A DNA stretch of 64,000 bases from Poriferisodalis sp965226645 (GTDB taxonomy: Bacteria > Actinomycetota > Acidimicrobiia > Acidimicrobiales > Poriferisodalaceae), in NCBI GenBank assembly GCA_965226645.1, contig CBDDDL010000003.1:496001-560000 (forward strand). The letters are read 5' to 3'. The notes beneath the pieces are model-generated. The model did not search any database. It was given only the letters and a program-made list of their open reading frames with translations, and was not told where the DNA came from. Positions 1-8,189 of the stretch are shown here, piece after piece; the first letter of the stretch is position 1; each line of letters begins with the position of its first letter. The position numbers were made by a program, and so were the translations under genes.

Positions 1-996
1 CAGCGCATCCGGGTGGGCCACGGCGCCGTGGTCTGCGTACCGGAGATGAACAATCCGATCCGAGTCGCTGAGCGAGCCGCGGCGCTCGACATCATCTCGA
101 ACGGCCGTCTGGAACTGGGCACAGCACGTTCGAGCACCTGGACCGAGCTAGGCGGATTCTGCGCCGACCCTGACGACACCAAGAAGACGTGGGACGAATT
201 CGTCCGGGTGATCCCGAAGATGTGGACCGAAGACGACTTCGGCTGGGAAGGCGCCCGCTTCGAGATGCCGGCCCGCAACGTGATCCCCAAGCCCTTCCAG
301 GAGCCGCATCCGCCGATGTGGGTGACGGTCACGACGCCCGGCACCGAGCTGGACGCAGCGGCGCGAGGCCTGGGCTGTCTCGGCGTGAGCGCCGCACCGT
401 TCGCAGAGCAGGAACGCCGCACCGCCGAGTACTACCGGCGGGTTGCCGACTGTGACCCGGTCGGCAGCTTCGTGAACGACCAAGTGCACACGCTCAACTT
501 CCTGTACTGCCACGAGGACTATCGACAGGCCGCCGCGCTGGGTCTCCCGATGGTGGGCGCATTCGCCATGTCCAACGCTCACCTGTACTTCACCCGCGAG
601 GCGTACCCGACGCGGGCCTACCAGACGCTCGGCAACGCGGGCGCTGCGCTGCGCAACCGCGCCGGACCGGACGGGGCCGCTGCGGCTGACGACCCGAGTG
701 CAGCCAAGGGTCTTCCCGAAGGCGTCGGCATCGGCGATCCCGACCACCTCATACGGACCATCCGCAAATGGGACGACGTCGGCGTCACCGGCATCAACTT
801 CCTGCTCAACGCCATGGAGATGATCCCCCAAGAGCAAGTGCTCGACAGCCTGCGATTGTTCGCGACCGAGGTCATCCCGCAGTTCCAAACGCCAGCCGAA
901 CGGGCGCGACCGGTGGCGACGCCCACCACCATTCCCGACGTCAGCCAGTCGAACACGGCCACCTCGTCAACGACACCAACCGGGTCGATCCGATGA
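1..996 (+). CDS. LLM-class flavin-dependent oxidoreductase, 5' partial
   Basis: The left edge cuts the gene: the frame is open from base 1 and 331 residues are visible. The protein resembles the bacterial luciferase-like monooxygenase family (TIM barrel using F420 or FMN). Visible family features are the strand motif RIRVGHGAVV at the start, then VAERAAALD and a GRLELGTAR segment that follows the flavin-binding strand, and a C-terminal GVTGINF strand. The substrate cannot be told. A proline- and threonine-rich tail of about 35 residues follows the barrel. The stop codon overlaps the next start (ATGA), so the pair is probably translationally coupled. The N-terminal strand and helix lie outside the window. 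Confidence 0.8.
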   Translation, partial: QRIRVGHGAVVCVPEMNNPIRVAERAAALDIISNGRLELGTARSSTWTELGGFCADPDDTKKTWDEFVRVIPKMWTEDDFGWEGARFEMPARNVIPKPFQEPHPPMWVTVTTPGTELDAAARGLGCLGVSAAPFAEQERRTAEYYRRVADCDPVGSFVNDQVHTLNFLYCHEDYRQAAALGLPMVGAFAMSNAHLYFTREAYPTRAYQTLGNAGAALRNRAGPDGAAAADDPSAAKGLPEGVGIGDPDHLIRTIRKWDDVGVTGINFLLNAMEMIPQEQVLDSLRLFATEVIPQFQTPAERARPVATPTTIPDVSQSNTATSSTTPTGSIR

Positions 997-1766
997 TCTC
1001 GGGAACTGCGTCGATCGACGAGTTGGCGCGGAACGCGGCAGAGATCGAAGCGTTCGGCAGCGAACCCATCACGCTGAGCGGCGTCACCGGACTCTCGCTG
1101 ATCGCCGAGCTGCGGCGCAGCGCCCGCGAAGAAGTCCTGCCGCCCGGCTTGCACCCGATCGTGCCGCCCGCAATGTCGCTCGTTGCCTGGGATGTCGGCG
1201 ACTCTCCCTGGGGGGCGTTCAGCGCCGTGATCGTTCGGGTCGTGTGCCGCAGCGGCGCCCGCGCCCGAACGTTCTGTGTCGGTACAGCAGCTTCCACGCA
1301 AGACGCTGTCGCAGGCCTGCGGTCTCAACTCGGATTCCCCGCTCAACGCGCCGAAGTGGCGTTGCGGCGCCACTACGACGGCGTCGACCTGACGGTCGCT
1401 TCCAGAGGCGAAGCGGGTGACAGCACGGCAAGTCGCAATGGCGCGGGGCCGATGCTCGCAGTGAGTGCCCTCGACCCCGATCCGCTGTCAGTTGGCGACC
1501 TCCAACAGGTCGGCTCGATGAACCTGGCGCACACCCCGTTGGGACTGCGGCTCGTCCAGGTCGAGACCCATCACATTCCGTCCCGCGTCGAGCGACTCGC
1601 CGCCCGTATCGACGCATTCGATGCCGAGGCCTGGGGTCAACGGCTACTCGATCCGTACTGGGTCGTGAGCTGTTCGGTGTCGCTCGAGGACATCGAGCTT
1701 CCCGCGATTCGATTCGTGTGCGATCCCGCCAAACCCGCCGCTGAGGGCACCGAACGCGTCCAGTAG
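993..1766 (+). CDS. Acetoacetate decarboxylase-like protein
   Basis: 257 residues. The ATG overlaps the stop of the oxidoreductase gene by 4 nt (ATGA), which decides the start although the frame is open further upstream. The middle of the protein, with LPPGLHPIVPP, SPWGAFS, VVCRSGARAR and LRRHYDGV, resembles the acetoacetate decarboxylase (ADC) superfamily, whose members decarboxylate beta-keto acids or rearrange acyl substrates through a lysine Schiff base. I cannot place the catalytic lysine with confidence: this protein has few lysines, so it may be a non-decarboxylating member. Coupling with a flavin oxidoreductase and the nearby CoA-ester genes suggests a catabolic role. The family call is moderate and the substrate is unknown. 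Confidence 0.55.
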   Translation: MISGTASIDELARNAAEIEAFGSEPITLSGVTGLSLIAELRRSAREEVLPPGLHPIVPPAMSLVAWDVGDSPWGAFSAVIVRVVCRSGARARTFCVGTAASTQDAVAGLRSQLGFPAQRAEVALRRHYDGVDLTVASRGEAGDSTASRNGAGPMLAVSALDPDPLSVGDLQQVGSMNLAHTPLGLRLVQVETHHIPSRVERLAARIDAFDAEAWGQRLLDPYWVVSCSVSLEDIELPAIRFVCDPAKPAAEGTERVQ

Positions 1767-1777
1767 CGTCCGCTGCC

Positions 1778-2206
1778 ATGAGCGATTCGGCACCCGATAC
1801 CACCGACAGCGCCTCACAGACCGGCTCGCAGCTGCGGGCCGTAGGCGTGACGATTGACTGCGCAGATCCCGAGGCGATCGCGGATTTCTGGCAGGTAGCC
1901 CTCGGTTTCGAGCAGCGCGTCGGCAACGGCCGTCCCTACATCACCTTGTCCGGGGGCAGCGGGAGCAGTCGCATGCTCAACCATCTGACGATCCAGCGGG
2001 TGCCCGAAGCCAAGACGGCGAAACTGCGGGCGCATCTCGACCTGTTCACCGGCGACATGGACACCGAGGTCGCCCGCCTCGTGACACTCGGTGCGACGGT
2101 GCTGGTTCCGGCCAGCATCGACGCAGACGGCCACCTCGGCTTCCGTGCCACCGTCATGGCCGATCCCGAAGGCTCCGAATTCTGCGTCGTCTCCCGCGGG
2201 ACGTAA
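1778..2206 (+). CDS. VOC (glyoxalase-like) family protein
   Basis: 142 residues, one vicinal-oxygen-chelate domain in the Glyoxalase_6 style. It opens with the strand GVTIDCADPEAIADFW and closes with the strand MADPEGSEFCVV, the usual first and last elements of a VOC half-domain; a paired C-terminal beta-alpha-beta unit lies between. Such proteins dimerise to form a metal site for dioxygenase, isomerase or resistance functions. The exact chemistry is not visible. It begins 11 nt after the preceding stop and probably belongs to the same transcript. It is convergent with the crotonase gene, with only 23 nt between the stops. Confidence 0.7.
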   Translation: MSDSAPDTTDSASQTGSQLRAVGVTIDCADPEAIADFWQVALGFEQRVGNGRPYITLSGGSGSSRMLNHLTIQRVPEAKTAKLRAHLDLFTGDMDTEVARLVTLGATVLVPASIDADGHLGFRATVMADPEGSEFCVVSRGT

Positions 2207-2229
2207 CGCCCGCCGCGACGCGGCCTGTG

Positions 2230-2952
2230 TCAACCGCCTGAGCCAGCGGCGACGAGCCGGGCCCACCGGCGTTCTGCGACAAGACCTTGGTGCAATGGGA
2301 AATCGTTGGCGGCGCGCAGGCAGCGACGAAGCGCCCGCGCCATGGGTCGATCAATCCGGGCGAGCTGGCTCGCCAGTTCAGCGGTCCGGCCACCGAGGTC
2401 GTCGGGCGGCACGACCTCGCAGACGATGCCCAGACGGTGAGCCTCGACAGCGTCGATGTTTCGGCCGCTGAGCACCAATGGCAGTGCGGCTGCCGGCCCG
2501 ATTGCGGCGGTCAGGCTCTGGGTGCCCCCAGCGGCGGGAAGCATGCCGAGCTTCACCTCGGGAAAGCCCAAGACCGAGTCGGTGCTGGCGATGCGAAGGT
2601 CACACAGCAGCGACATCTCCAAGCCCGAGCCGAGGGCGTAGCCGTGCAGCGAGCACAACGTCGGCGCCGGCAGATTAACCAGAGGAAGCCACGGATCGCG
2701 GTCCCAGCGGATTCGTCTTGCGTCGAAGATGGACGCAGCCGTGCCGAACTCGGACAAGTCGGCGCCGGCGCTGAAGTGCTTGCCTTCGGCAGCGAGCACC
2801 ACGCAGCGCACATCGGGCACGTCGCGGACTGCCATGATCGCCTCAATCAGCCCGTCGCGCATCTCAAGGTCGTAGATGTTCAGCGGCGGATGGCACAGCG
2901 TGATCGTGGCAACGCCGTCGTGACCGAAGATCAGCCGAACTCGCTCAGCCAT
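2230..2952 (-). CDS. Enoyl-CoA hydratase/isomerase (crotonase) family
   Basis: 240 residues from an ATG that overlaps the stop of the CoA-transferase gene by 8 nt; the longer open frame upstream is proline- and arginine-rich and rejected. The crotonase oxyanion-hole segments are clear: KHFSAGADLSEF (about residues 60-72) and HGYALGSGLEMSLLCDLRIA (about 100-119). An FPEVKLGMLPAAGGTQ segment follows, in which the glutamate of FPE is at the usual catalytic position. The enzyme would hydrate or isomerise an acyl-CoA in the cytoplasm. With the CoA-transferase and the second crotonase next door it suggests a CoA-dependent degradation pathway for an organic acid. Substrate unknown. Confidence 0.85.
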   Translation of the reverse strand: MAERVRLIFGHDGVATITLCHPPLNIYDLEMRDGLIEAIMAVRDVPDVRCVVLAAEGKHFSAGADLSEFGTAASIFDARRIRWDRDPWLPLVNLPAPTLCSLHGYALGSGLEMSLLCDLRIASTDSVLGFPEVKLGMLPAAGGTQSLTAAIGPAAALPLVLSGRNIDAVEAHRLGIVCEVVPPDDLGGRTAELASQLARIDRPMARALRRCLRAANDFPLHQGLVAERRWARLVAAGSGG

Positions 2953-3940
2953 GCGCGTTCGGTTCGGTCCGGGCGCCTGCGGCCAGGGTGCAAGCTGCCC
3001 GGGCGGCGAGCGTGGCAATGGCACCTGCGAGTGAAACCCCCTCATGCTGGGGCGCGGCGCCGGCCAGCTGATCCAGCGCAACGGCCGCAGCCTGTAGTCC
3101 GGCCAGCGGATCGGGATAGGAGTACGCCGGCGCTTGCGGCTCGTCGCCTAGGCAGCCCAAGCCGGAGGCCGCATGTGCGCCAGCGCCGTATGCGACCCAG
3201 TCGCGCTCGGGTGTGTCTGGAGCGAACGCTGTGATTGCCAAGGTGCGCAGACCCCAGTGCTTGGCCTGGAGTTGCTGCGGCACGAGATCGTGGTTGGCGA
3301 GCGCTCGCGGTGAGAGTGAGGTGACCAGCAGGTCGGCGGAGGCCAACATCTGGTCGAGGGAGCGTCGGTCCGCTTCGAGCCGCAGATCCAGGTCAACCAC
3401 TGTTTTGTGAGCGTTGAGCTCTGCATACATCGGTGAGCCCGCCAAACCGTCGGGCCGGGCTGCGGACGTAATCTTGTGAACCTCGGCGCCTGCACGGCCC
3501 AGCAATTCCGTACACAGCGGACCCGCCCACATCGAAGTCAGATCCACCACGATTGCGCCGTCGATGCTCATGGTGCCTGCCGGAGTGGCACCAGGCGGGG
3601 CTGCGACTTGGCGGACAATTGCATTGGGCAATCGTCGATACGGCGTGACCGGCAGGCGCCATTCCTGCGCGGCAGCGGCGACGGCTTCCGGTTCAGGCTC
3701 GTTTCGCTGCACCTCGGCGAAGCGTTCCCACGTCTCGATGTCGTCGGGCCCCAGGTCAACGCAGAGTGCGCCATTGCCCCACGGCACGGGGTCGCTCGGC
3801 ATGTCAGCGGTTCCGAGCCGGCGAGGCATGTCAATCCACGCCGCCTCGTCTCCCACCAACGCCCGGCCCAAACGGCCGTCAACGGCCGCAGCCAACTCGG
3901 ATCCGTAGGCAAACAGACCCGGTGGCAGCCAGTCGTTCAT
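2945..3940 (-). CDS. CaiB/BaiF family (class III) CoA-transferase
   Basis: 331 residues. After a poorly conserved first 125 residues, the family core appears: IVVDLTSMWAGPLCTELLGRAGAEV, a dinucleotide-like CoA-binding strand, then LNAHKTVVDLDL and GAGAHAASGL. A YSYPDPLAGLQAA segment carries a probable catalytic aspartate region. Class III enzymes move CoA between carboxylic acids through an aspartyl-CoA intermediate. The family norm is about 380-400 residues, so this member is short and may lack part of the N-terminal domain. Its stop overlaps the downstream crotonase start by 8 nt, and the third gene of the operon (3972-4586) lies upstream. Confidence 0.75.
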   Translation of the reverse strand: MNDWLPPGLFAYGSELAAAVDGRLGRALVGDEAAWIDMPRRLGTADMPSDPVPWGNGALCVDLGPDDIETWERFAEVQRNEPEPEAVAAAAQEWRLPVTPYRRLPNAIVRQVAAPPGATPAGTMSIDGAIVVDLTSMWAGPLCTELLGRAGAEVHKITSAARPDGLAGSPMYAELNAHKTVVDLDLRLEADRRSLDQMLASADLLVTSLSPRALANHDLVPQQLQAKHWGLRTLAITAFAPDTPERDWVAYGAGAHAASGLGCLGDEPQAPAYSYPDPLAGLQAAAVALDQLAGAAPQHEGVSLAGAIATLAARAACTLAAGARTEPNAHG

Positions 3941-3971
3941 CGCCCTGCGCTGAGTCTGATGCTCCGCACGG

Positions 3972-4586
3972 CTAACGCCCTGCGAAGTCCGGTGGGCGTT
4001 TGTCGAAGAATGCGGCGAGGCCCTCGGCGCGATCGTCGGTGGCGGCCAGCTGGTGATTCAGGTCGCCTTCGAGACGCAAGCCATCGGCGAGGGGCAGTTC
4101 CGAGCCTCGATGGATTGCTTCCTTCGCGAATTCAAGTGCTAGCGGACCGGCACCGGAAAGCTCGTCCAGCCAATGTTCGACGGCATCGTCGAGGTTGTCT
4201 TCCACTGCGTGGATCAGGCCCCATTCCAGCGCAGTCGGTGCGTCAATCTCAGTACCCAACAGCAGCATCGTGCTCGCGCGGGACGCTCCGATGGCACGAG
4301 GCAGGCGCTGCGTGCCTCCCCACGCCGGCAGCCGGCCATCAAGCGGATCACGCATGGCAAAGCTCGCCTCACGAGCGCACAGGCGGACGTCGCAGGCCAG
4401 CGCGATCTCAAGGCCCGGGCCGGAACAGTCGCCGCTGATGGCACAGATCACCGGACTCCTTACTGCGGCCAGTGCTGATGCTGGATCGGGTTGGAGTTCG
4501 AGCGGATCGAAGCTGATGCCCGAGCAGAAATCAGTGCCGGGCTCATTGCGCAGGACCAGAACTGCCGGCTCGCGCGCCTCGCGCAC
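3972..4586 (-). CDS. Crotonase-family protein, short N-terminus or non-standard start
   Basis: 204 residues from the GTG chosen here. The crotonase core is recognisable: a TDFCSGISF oxyanion loop, a second segment ISGDCSGPGLEIALACDVRL, and AMRDPLDGRLPAWGGTQRL. Family members usually have about 25 more residues at the N-terminus. The same frame stays open and reads like a crotonase N-terminus up to about 4718 without an ATG, GTG or TTG; a CTG at 4665-4667 is the only nearby alternative. Either a CTG start is used or the first strand has been lost. It is the first gene of the three-gene minus-strand operon with the CoA-transferase and the second crotonase. Confidence 0.7.
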   Translation of the reverse strand: MREAREPAVLVLRNEPGTDFCSGISFDPLELQPDPASALAAVRSPVICAISGDCSGPGLEIALACDVRLCAREASFAMRDPLDGRLPAWGGTQRLPRAIGASRASTMLLLGTEIDAPTALEWGLIHAVEDNLDDAVEHWLDELSGAGPLALEFAKEAIHRGSELPLADGLRLEGDLNHQLAATDDRAEGLAAFFDKRPPDFAGR

Positions 4587-4730
4587 CGACGCGCAGAGAT
4601 CAGCCAGCGACCGCGCCCCAGCGTGATCGAGTTCGCCGCCGCTCAGCGTGTGGTCGATGCGTCTCAGGGTGCCACCACGCTCCCGGGTGGCCGGCGAGAG
4701 TTGCCTGCCGTGTGCCGAAACCGGACTGAC

Positions 4731-4798
4731 TCAGTCGGCCCCGCGTTCAACTGTCGGCCTCAGTCGGCCCCGCGTTCAACTGTCGGCCTCAGTCGGCC
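4731..4798. repeat. 29-bp tandem repeat, 2.3 copies
   Basis: The unit starting TCAGTCGGCC is repeated at 4731-4759 and 4760-4788, with a third partial copy at 4789-4798. The last partial copy contains the stop codon of the small gene at 4789-5031, so the array lies in the 3' untranslated region of that gene and upstream of the crotonase. The copies appear identical, suggesting recent slippage. Confidence 0.85.
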
Positions 4799-5031
4799 GA
4801 CTTGGTCTTCTTCGGCTCCTGCAGCGCCATGTCCTTGCCGTTGCACTGCAAGGTCACCGCGCCCGGCTTGGTGACGAGCACCTCAATGCCGGAATCCTCA
4901 TCCTGGTAGCGCTTGCCGACCTTCAGGCTGTCGCCACCAGAGGACGAGGAAATTTCAGCCTCGCCGCCCTTGGTCACGATGACCTGTACGCCACCGTCGA
5001 ATTCCAGACGCTCTCCAGCCTTGGTCGCCAC
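4789..5031 (-). CDS. Small hypothetical protein with two tandem beta-motifs
   Basis: 80 residues, no signal peptide or membrane segment. The sequence is an internal duplication: KAGERLEFDGGVQVIVTKGG in the first half is matched by KVGKRYQDEDSGIEVLVTKP in the second, so two similar beta-hairpin units follow each other. The second half ends with a single cysteine (LQCNGKDMAL). It recalls small actinobacterial proteins in which a similar fold binds a metal through paired cysteines, but those pairs are missing here, so metal binding cannot be claimed. Downstream is the 29-bp repeat array. Function unknown. Confidence 0.6.
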   Translation of the reverse strand: MATKAGERLEFDGGVQVIVTKGGEAEISSSSGGDSLKVGKRYQDEDSGIEVLVTKPGAVTLQCNGKDMALQEPKKTKSAD

Positions 5032-5204
5032 AGCATCCCCCTGGTTCTCGTTTTGGAAACTGATACGGCATTTGACGCTACACGACGCATCTCGTCAAGA
5101 CATCACCACAGCACACCGTGGCCGGCGGCGTGCTTCGCTGTGGCCATCGGCGTGGTTCGCCGTGCCCACGGGGCAATGACAGGGCCAACGGCGACAATGT
5201 CTCG

Positions 5205-6320
5205 ATGAGAGCAGCGGCAAAGACAGCACTGGTCATCGGCGGCACCGGGCCGACAGGGCCGCTCGTCGTTGACGGTTTGGCCGAACGCGGCTTCGAAGTG
5301 ACCATCGCGCACACGGGACGGCATGAGACCGAGCTGATCGGCTCTGATGTGCGCCACATTCATACGGACCCGTTTGACGGCGAGGCCACCAACGAAGCGC
5401 TCGGCAGCGAGGAATTCGATCTCGCAGTGGTCATGTACGGGCGGCTGCGGGTACTCGCAGCGCTGCTGGCAGGCCGTTGCGGACACTTCGTCTCGATCGG
5501 CGGTGTCGGCGTGTACCGGGGCTTCGGCAGTCCGGACGATCTGTTCCCGATCGGAATGCCGGTGCCGCTTGCTCATGGCGCGCCGCTGGTGGGCGACGGT
5601 GAGGAGTTCCGCAAGCTGCGGATGATCCGCGTCACTGAAGAGGCTGTGTTCGAGCATCACCCCGAAGCCATCCACCTGCGATATCCGCAGCTCTACGGGC
5701 CTCGTCAGCCGCTGCCTCGCGAATGGCCGCTTGTGCGCCGGGCTCTGGACCGGCGGCCCCACGTAGTGGTGCCCGATGGCGGCTTGACTGTCAAGAGTCA
5801 GGGATGGATCGGTAACGCCGCGCACGCCACGCTGCTGGCGTGCGATCGACCCGCGGCTGCCGTTGGCGGCATCTACAACGTGGCTGACTCGGCTGCTTTG
5901 TCGATCGCTCAGATCGCCGAGATCGTCGTCGACGAGCTCGGCCACCGCTGGGAGCTGGTGTCAATGCCGTACGACCTTGCGGCTCCCTCCCGCCCGATGG
6001 TCGGCAGCTGGTCCACGACGCACCGAGTGCTCGACATCGGTCCGACCGTGCGGGATCTCGGCTATGCCGATGTCCTCGAACCGACGCAGGCATGGCGCGC
6101 AGCTGCACGGTGGCTGGCCGAGAACCCGCCGGAGCGCGGCGGCGCGCTCGAACAACGTCTCGGCGATCCATTCGACTACGAAGCCGAGGATCGGCTGGTG
6201 GCGGCCTGGTCTCAGGCTCGCCGCGACCTTGATGCCGCAGTCAACGAGATCGCGTGGAGCTTCGAGCCCAACTACGGCAGTGCCTACACCGGCAATCGTC
6301 CGAACCCCGGCATGGGCTGA
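5205..6320 (+). CDS. NAD-dependent epimerase/dehydratase family protein
   Basis: 371 residues from the ATG at 5205; the open frame upstream is low-complexity and rejected. A Rossmann dinucleotide motif sits at the N-terminus (VIGGTGPTGPLVVDGL), followed by an extended-SDR body with SIGGVGVYRGF at the position of the catalytic serine and LRYPQLYGPRQP as the usual strand after the active site. The canonical YxxxK pair is not obvious, so it may bind NAD(P) without classic epimerase chemistry. Residues about 340-371 form a tail rich in aromatic and charged residues. It converges on the amidohydrolase gene with a 59-nt gap. Confidence 0.7.
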   Translation: MRAAAKTALVIGGTGPTGPLVVDGLAERGFEVTIAHTGRHETELIGSDVRHIHTDPFDGEATNEALGSEEFDLAVVMYGRLRVLAALLAGRCGHFVSIGGVGVYRGFGSPDDLFPIGMPVPLAHGAPLVGDGEEFRKLRMIRVTEEAVFEHHPEAIHLRYPQLYGPRQPLPREWPLVRRALDRRPHVVVPDGGLTVKSQGWIGNAAHATLLACDRPAAAVGGIYNVADSAALSIAQIAEIVVDELGHRWELVSMPYDLAAPSRPMVGSWSTTHRVLDIGPTVRDLGYADVLEPTQAWRAAARWLAENPPERGGALEQRLGDPFDYEAEDRLVAAWSQARRDLDAAVNEIAWSFEPNYGSAYTGNRPNPGMG

Positions 6321-6362
6321 ACGCGCGCATCGGGGCGCGGCGTCCAGTGCTGGCGGTGGATG

Positions 6363-6376
6363 GCCCGAGTTCGGGC
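6363..6376. terminator. Possible weak hairpin between convergent genes
   Basis: GCCCG-AGTT-CGGGC forms a 5-bp stem with a 4-nt loop in the 59-nt gap between two convergent stop codons. There is no U-tract, so an intrinsic terminator is only a guess. Confidence 0.25.
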
Positions 6377-6379
6377 TGC

Positions 6380-8098
6380 TCAGCGAGCGAGCGGGCCGCG
6401 CAGCAGTCGGCCCGGCACGGCACCCGTCACCTTGCCGTGCTCGGTGATGACCTCACCGTTGACGATGGTGGCAGCGAAACCGGTGGCGGTCTGGCGCAGG
6501 CGGGGTTCACCGGCCGGCAGATCGTGCACCAGTTCGGGCAGGTCCGGTGTGACGGTCTCGGGATCGAACACGTTCACGTCGGCTGCCTTGCCGACGGCCA
6601 GCACGCCGCGATCGTCAAAGCCCCATGCCGTCGCGGGCAGCTGCGTGATGCGTCGCACAGCATCAGCCAGCGTGAACTCCTGACGGTCGCGAACCCAGTG
6701 ACCCAGCAAGTGGGTCTGCAGCGACGAGTCCATGATCTGGGTGACATGCGCCCCGCTGTCGGAGAACGTCGGGATGGCGCGGGGGTGCTTGAGCAAGCGC
6801 AGCACCAGGTCTTGGTCCTGGTTGGCAATGGCTTGAACAAAGAACAGCTCCAAGTTGGCGTCCAAGGCAAGATCGACGAATGCGTCCATCGGCGCAATGC
6901 CCCGCTCGGCTGCGATCTCTTCGATGGAGCGGAAGGGCGGCAGCGGCTGCGTCAGCGGGTAGATGTGCGCCCAGACCGGCTTGCGGGCTTCCGGCCCGAG
7001 GGCCCGGCCGTAGTCGCCGCTCGTGGCCTCTTCGACCAGGCGGGCACGAATGCCGGGGTCGGACAGCGCAGCCTTCTGCTCGGCCATCGAGCCGGCGCGC
7101 ATGTCGCTCCACAACGGCAGAGCGTCAAAGGGGAGCGCGGTGCGGAACGACAGCAAGGTGCCGAGGTGGCGGGTGTGGGCCTGGCCCCACGAGATGCCGC
7201 CCGCAGCGTTGATGCCGTCGAGCAGCTTGATCACCGGCTTCCAGTGGTGGTCTGCGCTGGAGGGAGCCAGCATTCCGTAGGTGATCGGGACACGGGTGCG
7301 TGCGCCCAGCTCGACGAGCTTGGCGACGTATGCGTCGTTTCGCTCGGCATCGCGTGAGCGCAGGTCTCCGTGGTTGGCCAGCTCGAAGATGCCAGCGCCC
7401 ATGACGCCCATCTCGCTGACCAGCGCATCGATCTCGGACCATTCCGCCATCCGCGAGGCAACCGGGCGGTCATCGGCTGTATCGTGGTTGTACGAGATCG
7501 AGGTGGTGAAGCCGACGGCGCCAGCGCGCAGCGAGTCACGCAACTGCCCCAGCATGAGTGCCAGTTCGTCATCGTTGGAACCACGCTCGAATGCCGCCTC
7601 GCCCATCGCCCAGGTTCGCAGCGCCGAGTGGCCCAGGTAGCCGGCGTAGTTGATGCCCTTGGGCGTGGCCTCGACGAAGTCCAGGTACTCGGGGAAGGTC
7701 TCCCAGGTCCAGTCGATGCCTGCGGCCATGGCCTCGGCGGAGATGTCCTCAGCACGCTCCAAATTGCGCACCACCAGGTGGCGAGCGTCGGAACGGGCCG
7801 GGGCCAGCGTGAAGCCGCAGTTTCCCATCACGACCGTGGTCACGCCATGAAAGCACGAGCTCTCGCCCATGGGATCCCAGGCGATTTGCGCATCCATGTG
7901 CGTGTGGACATCAATAAATCCGGGCGTGACGGCATGGCCCTCGGCGTCAATGGTGCGGTCCACACGGCGGCCGGCCAGCTCGCCAGGCGTCTCGGCGATC
8001 TCGGCCACGACGCCGTCAGAGATGAGGACATCGGCTCGGCGCGGCTCGGCGCCCGTGCCGTCCACCAAAGTCCCGCCTCGAATCAGCAGATCCCCCAT
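6380..8098 (-). CDS. N-acyl-D-amino-acid deacylase-type amidohydrolase
   Basis: 572 residues from an ATG preceded by GGGAG seven bases upstream. It begins like the family (LLIRGGTLVDGTG), has the metal motif GFIDVHTHMDAQ near residue 65, GVTTVVMGNCGFTLAP (the cysteine is a conserved metal ligand in D-aminoacylases) and, near the C-terminus, FSDSGAHV. It ends with the amidohydrolase beta-sandwich (GVLAVGKAADVNVFD). Such enzymes cut N-acyl groups from D-amino acids or related amides in the cytoplasm; in genomes like this they are often multi-copy with unknown substrates. All expected metal-binding histidines I looked for are present, so it should be active. Confidence 0.8.
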   Translation of the reverse strand: MGDLLIRGGTLVDGTGAEPRRADVLISDGVVAEIAETPGELAGRRVDRTIDAEGHAVTPGFIDVHTHMDAQIAWDPMGESSCFHGVTTVVMGNCGFTLAPARSDARHLVVRNLERAEDISAEAMAAGIDWTWETFPEYLDFVEATPKGINYAGYLGHSALRTWAMGEAAFERGSNDDELALMLGQLRDSLRAGAVGFTTSISYNHDTADDRPVASRMAEWSEIDALVSEMGVMGAGIFELANHGDLRSRDAERNDAYVAKLVELGARTRVPITYGMLAPSSADHHWKPVIKLLDGINAAGGISWGQAHTRHLGTLLSFRTALPFDALPLWSDMRAGSMAEQKAALSDPGIRARLVEEATSGDYGRALGPEARKPVWAHIYPLTQPLPPFRSIEEIAAERGIAPMDAFVDLALDANLELFFVQAIANQDQDLVLRLLKHPRAIPTFSDSGAHVTQIMDSSLQTHLLGHWVRDRQEFTLADAVRRITQLPATAWGFDDRGVLAVGKAADVNVFDPETVTPDLPELVHDLPAGEPRLRQTATGFAATIVNGEVITEHGKVTGAVPGRLLRGPLAR

Positions 8099-8189
8099 GG
8101 CTGTCTCCCTTCGTCGCGCTATTACATACCGACCGCTCGTGCTGTGATCGCTGACACTCATGCGGTTCGGCCTGGCGGCTTGAACAGGA

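Noticed and set aside
148..888. Open frame opposite the flavin oxidoreductase
   Set aside because: Antisense shadow; no start signal and no recognisable motifs.
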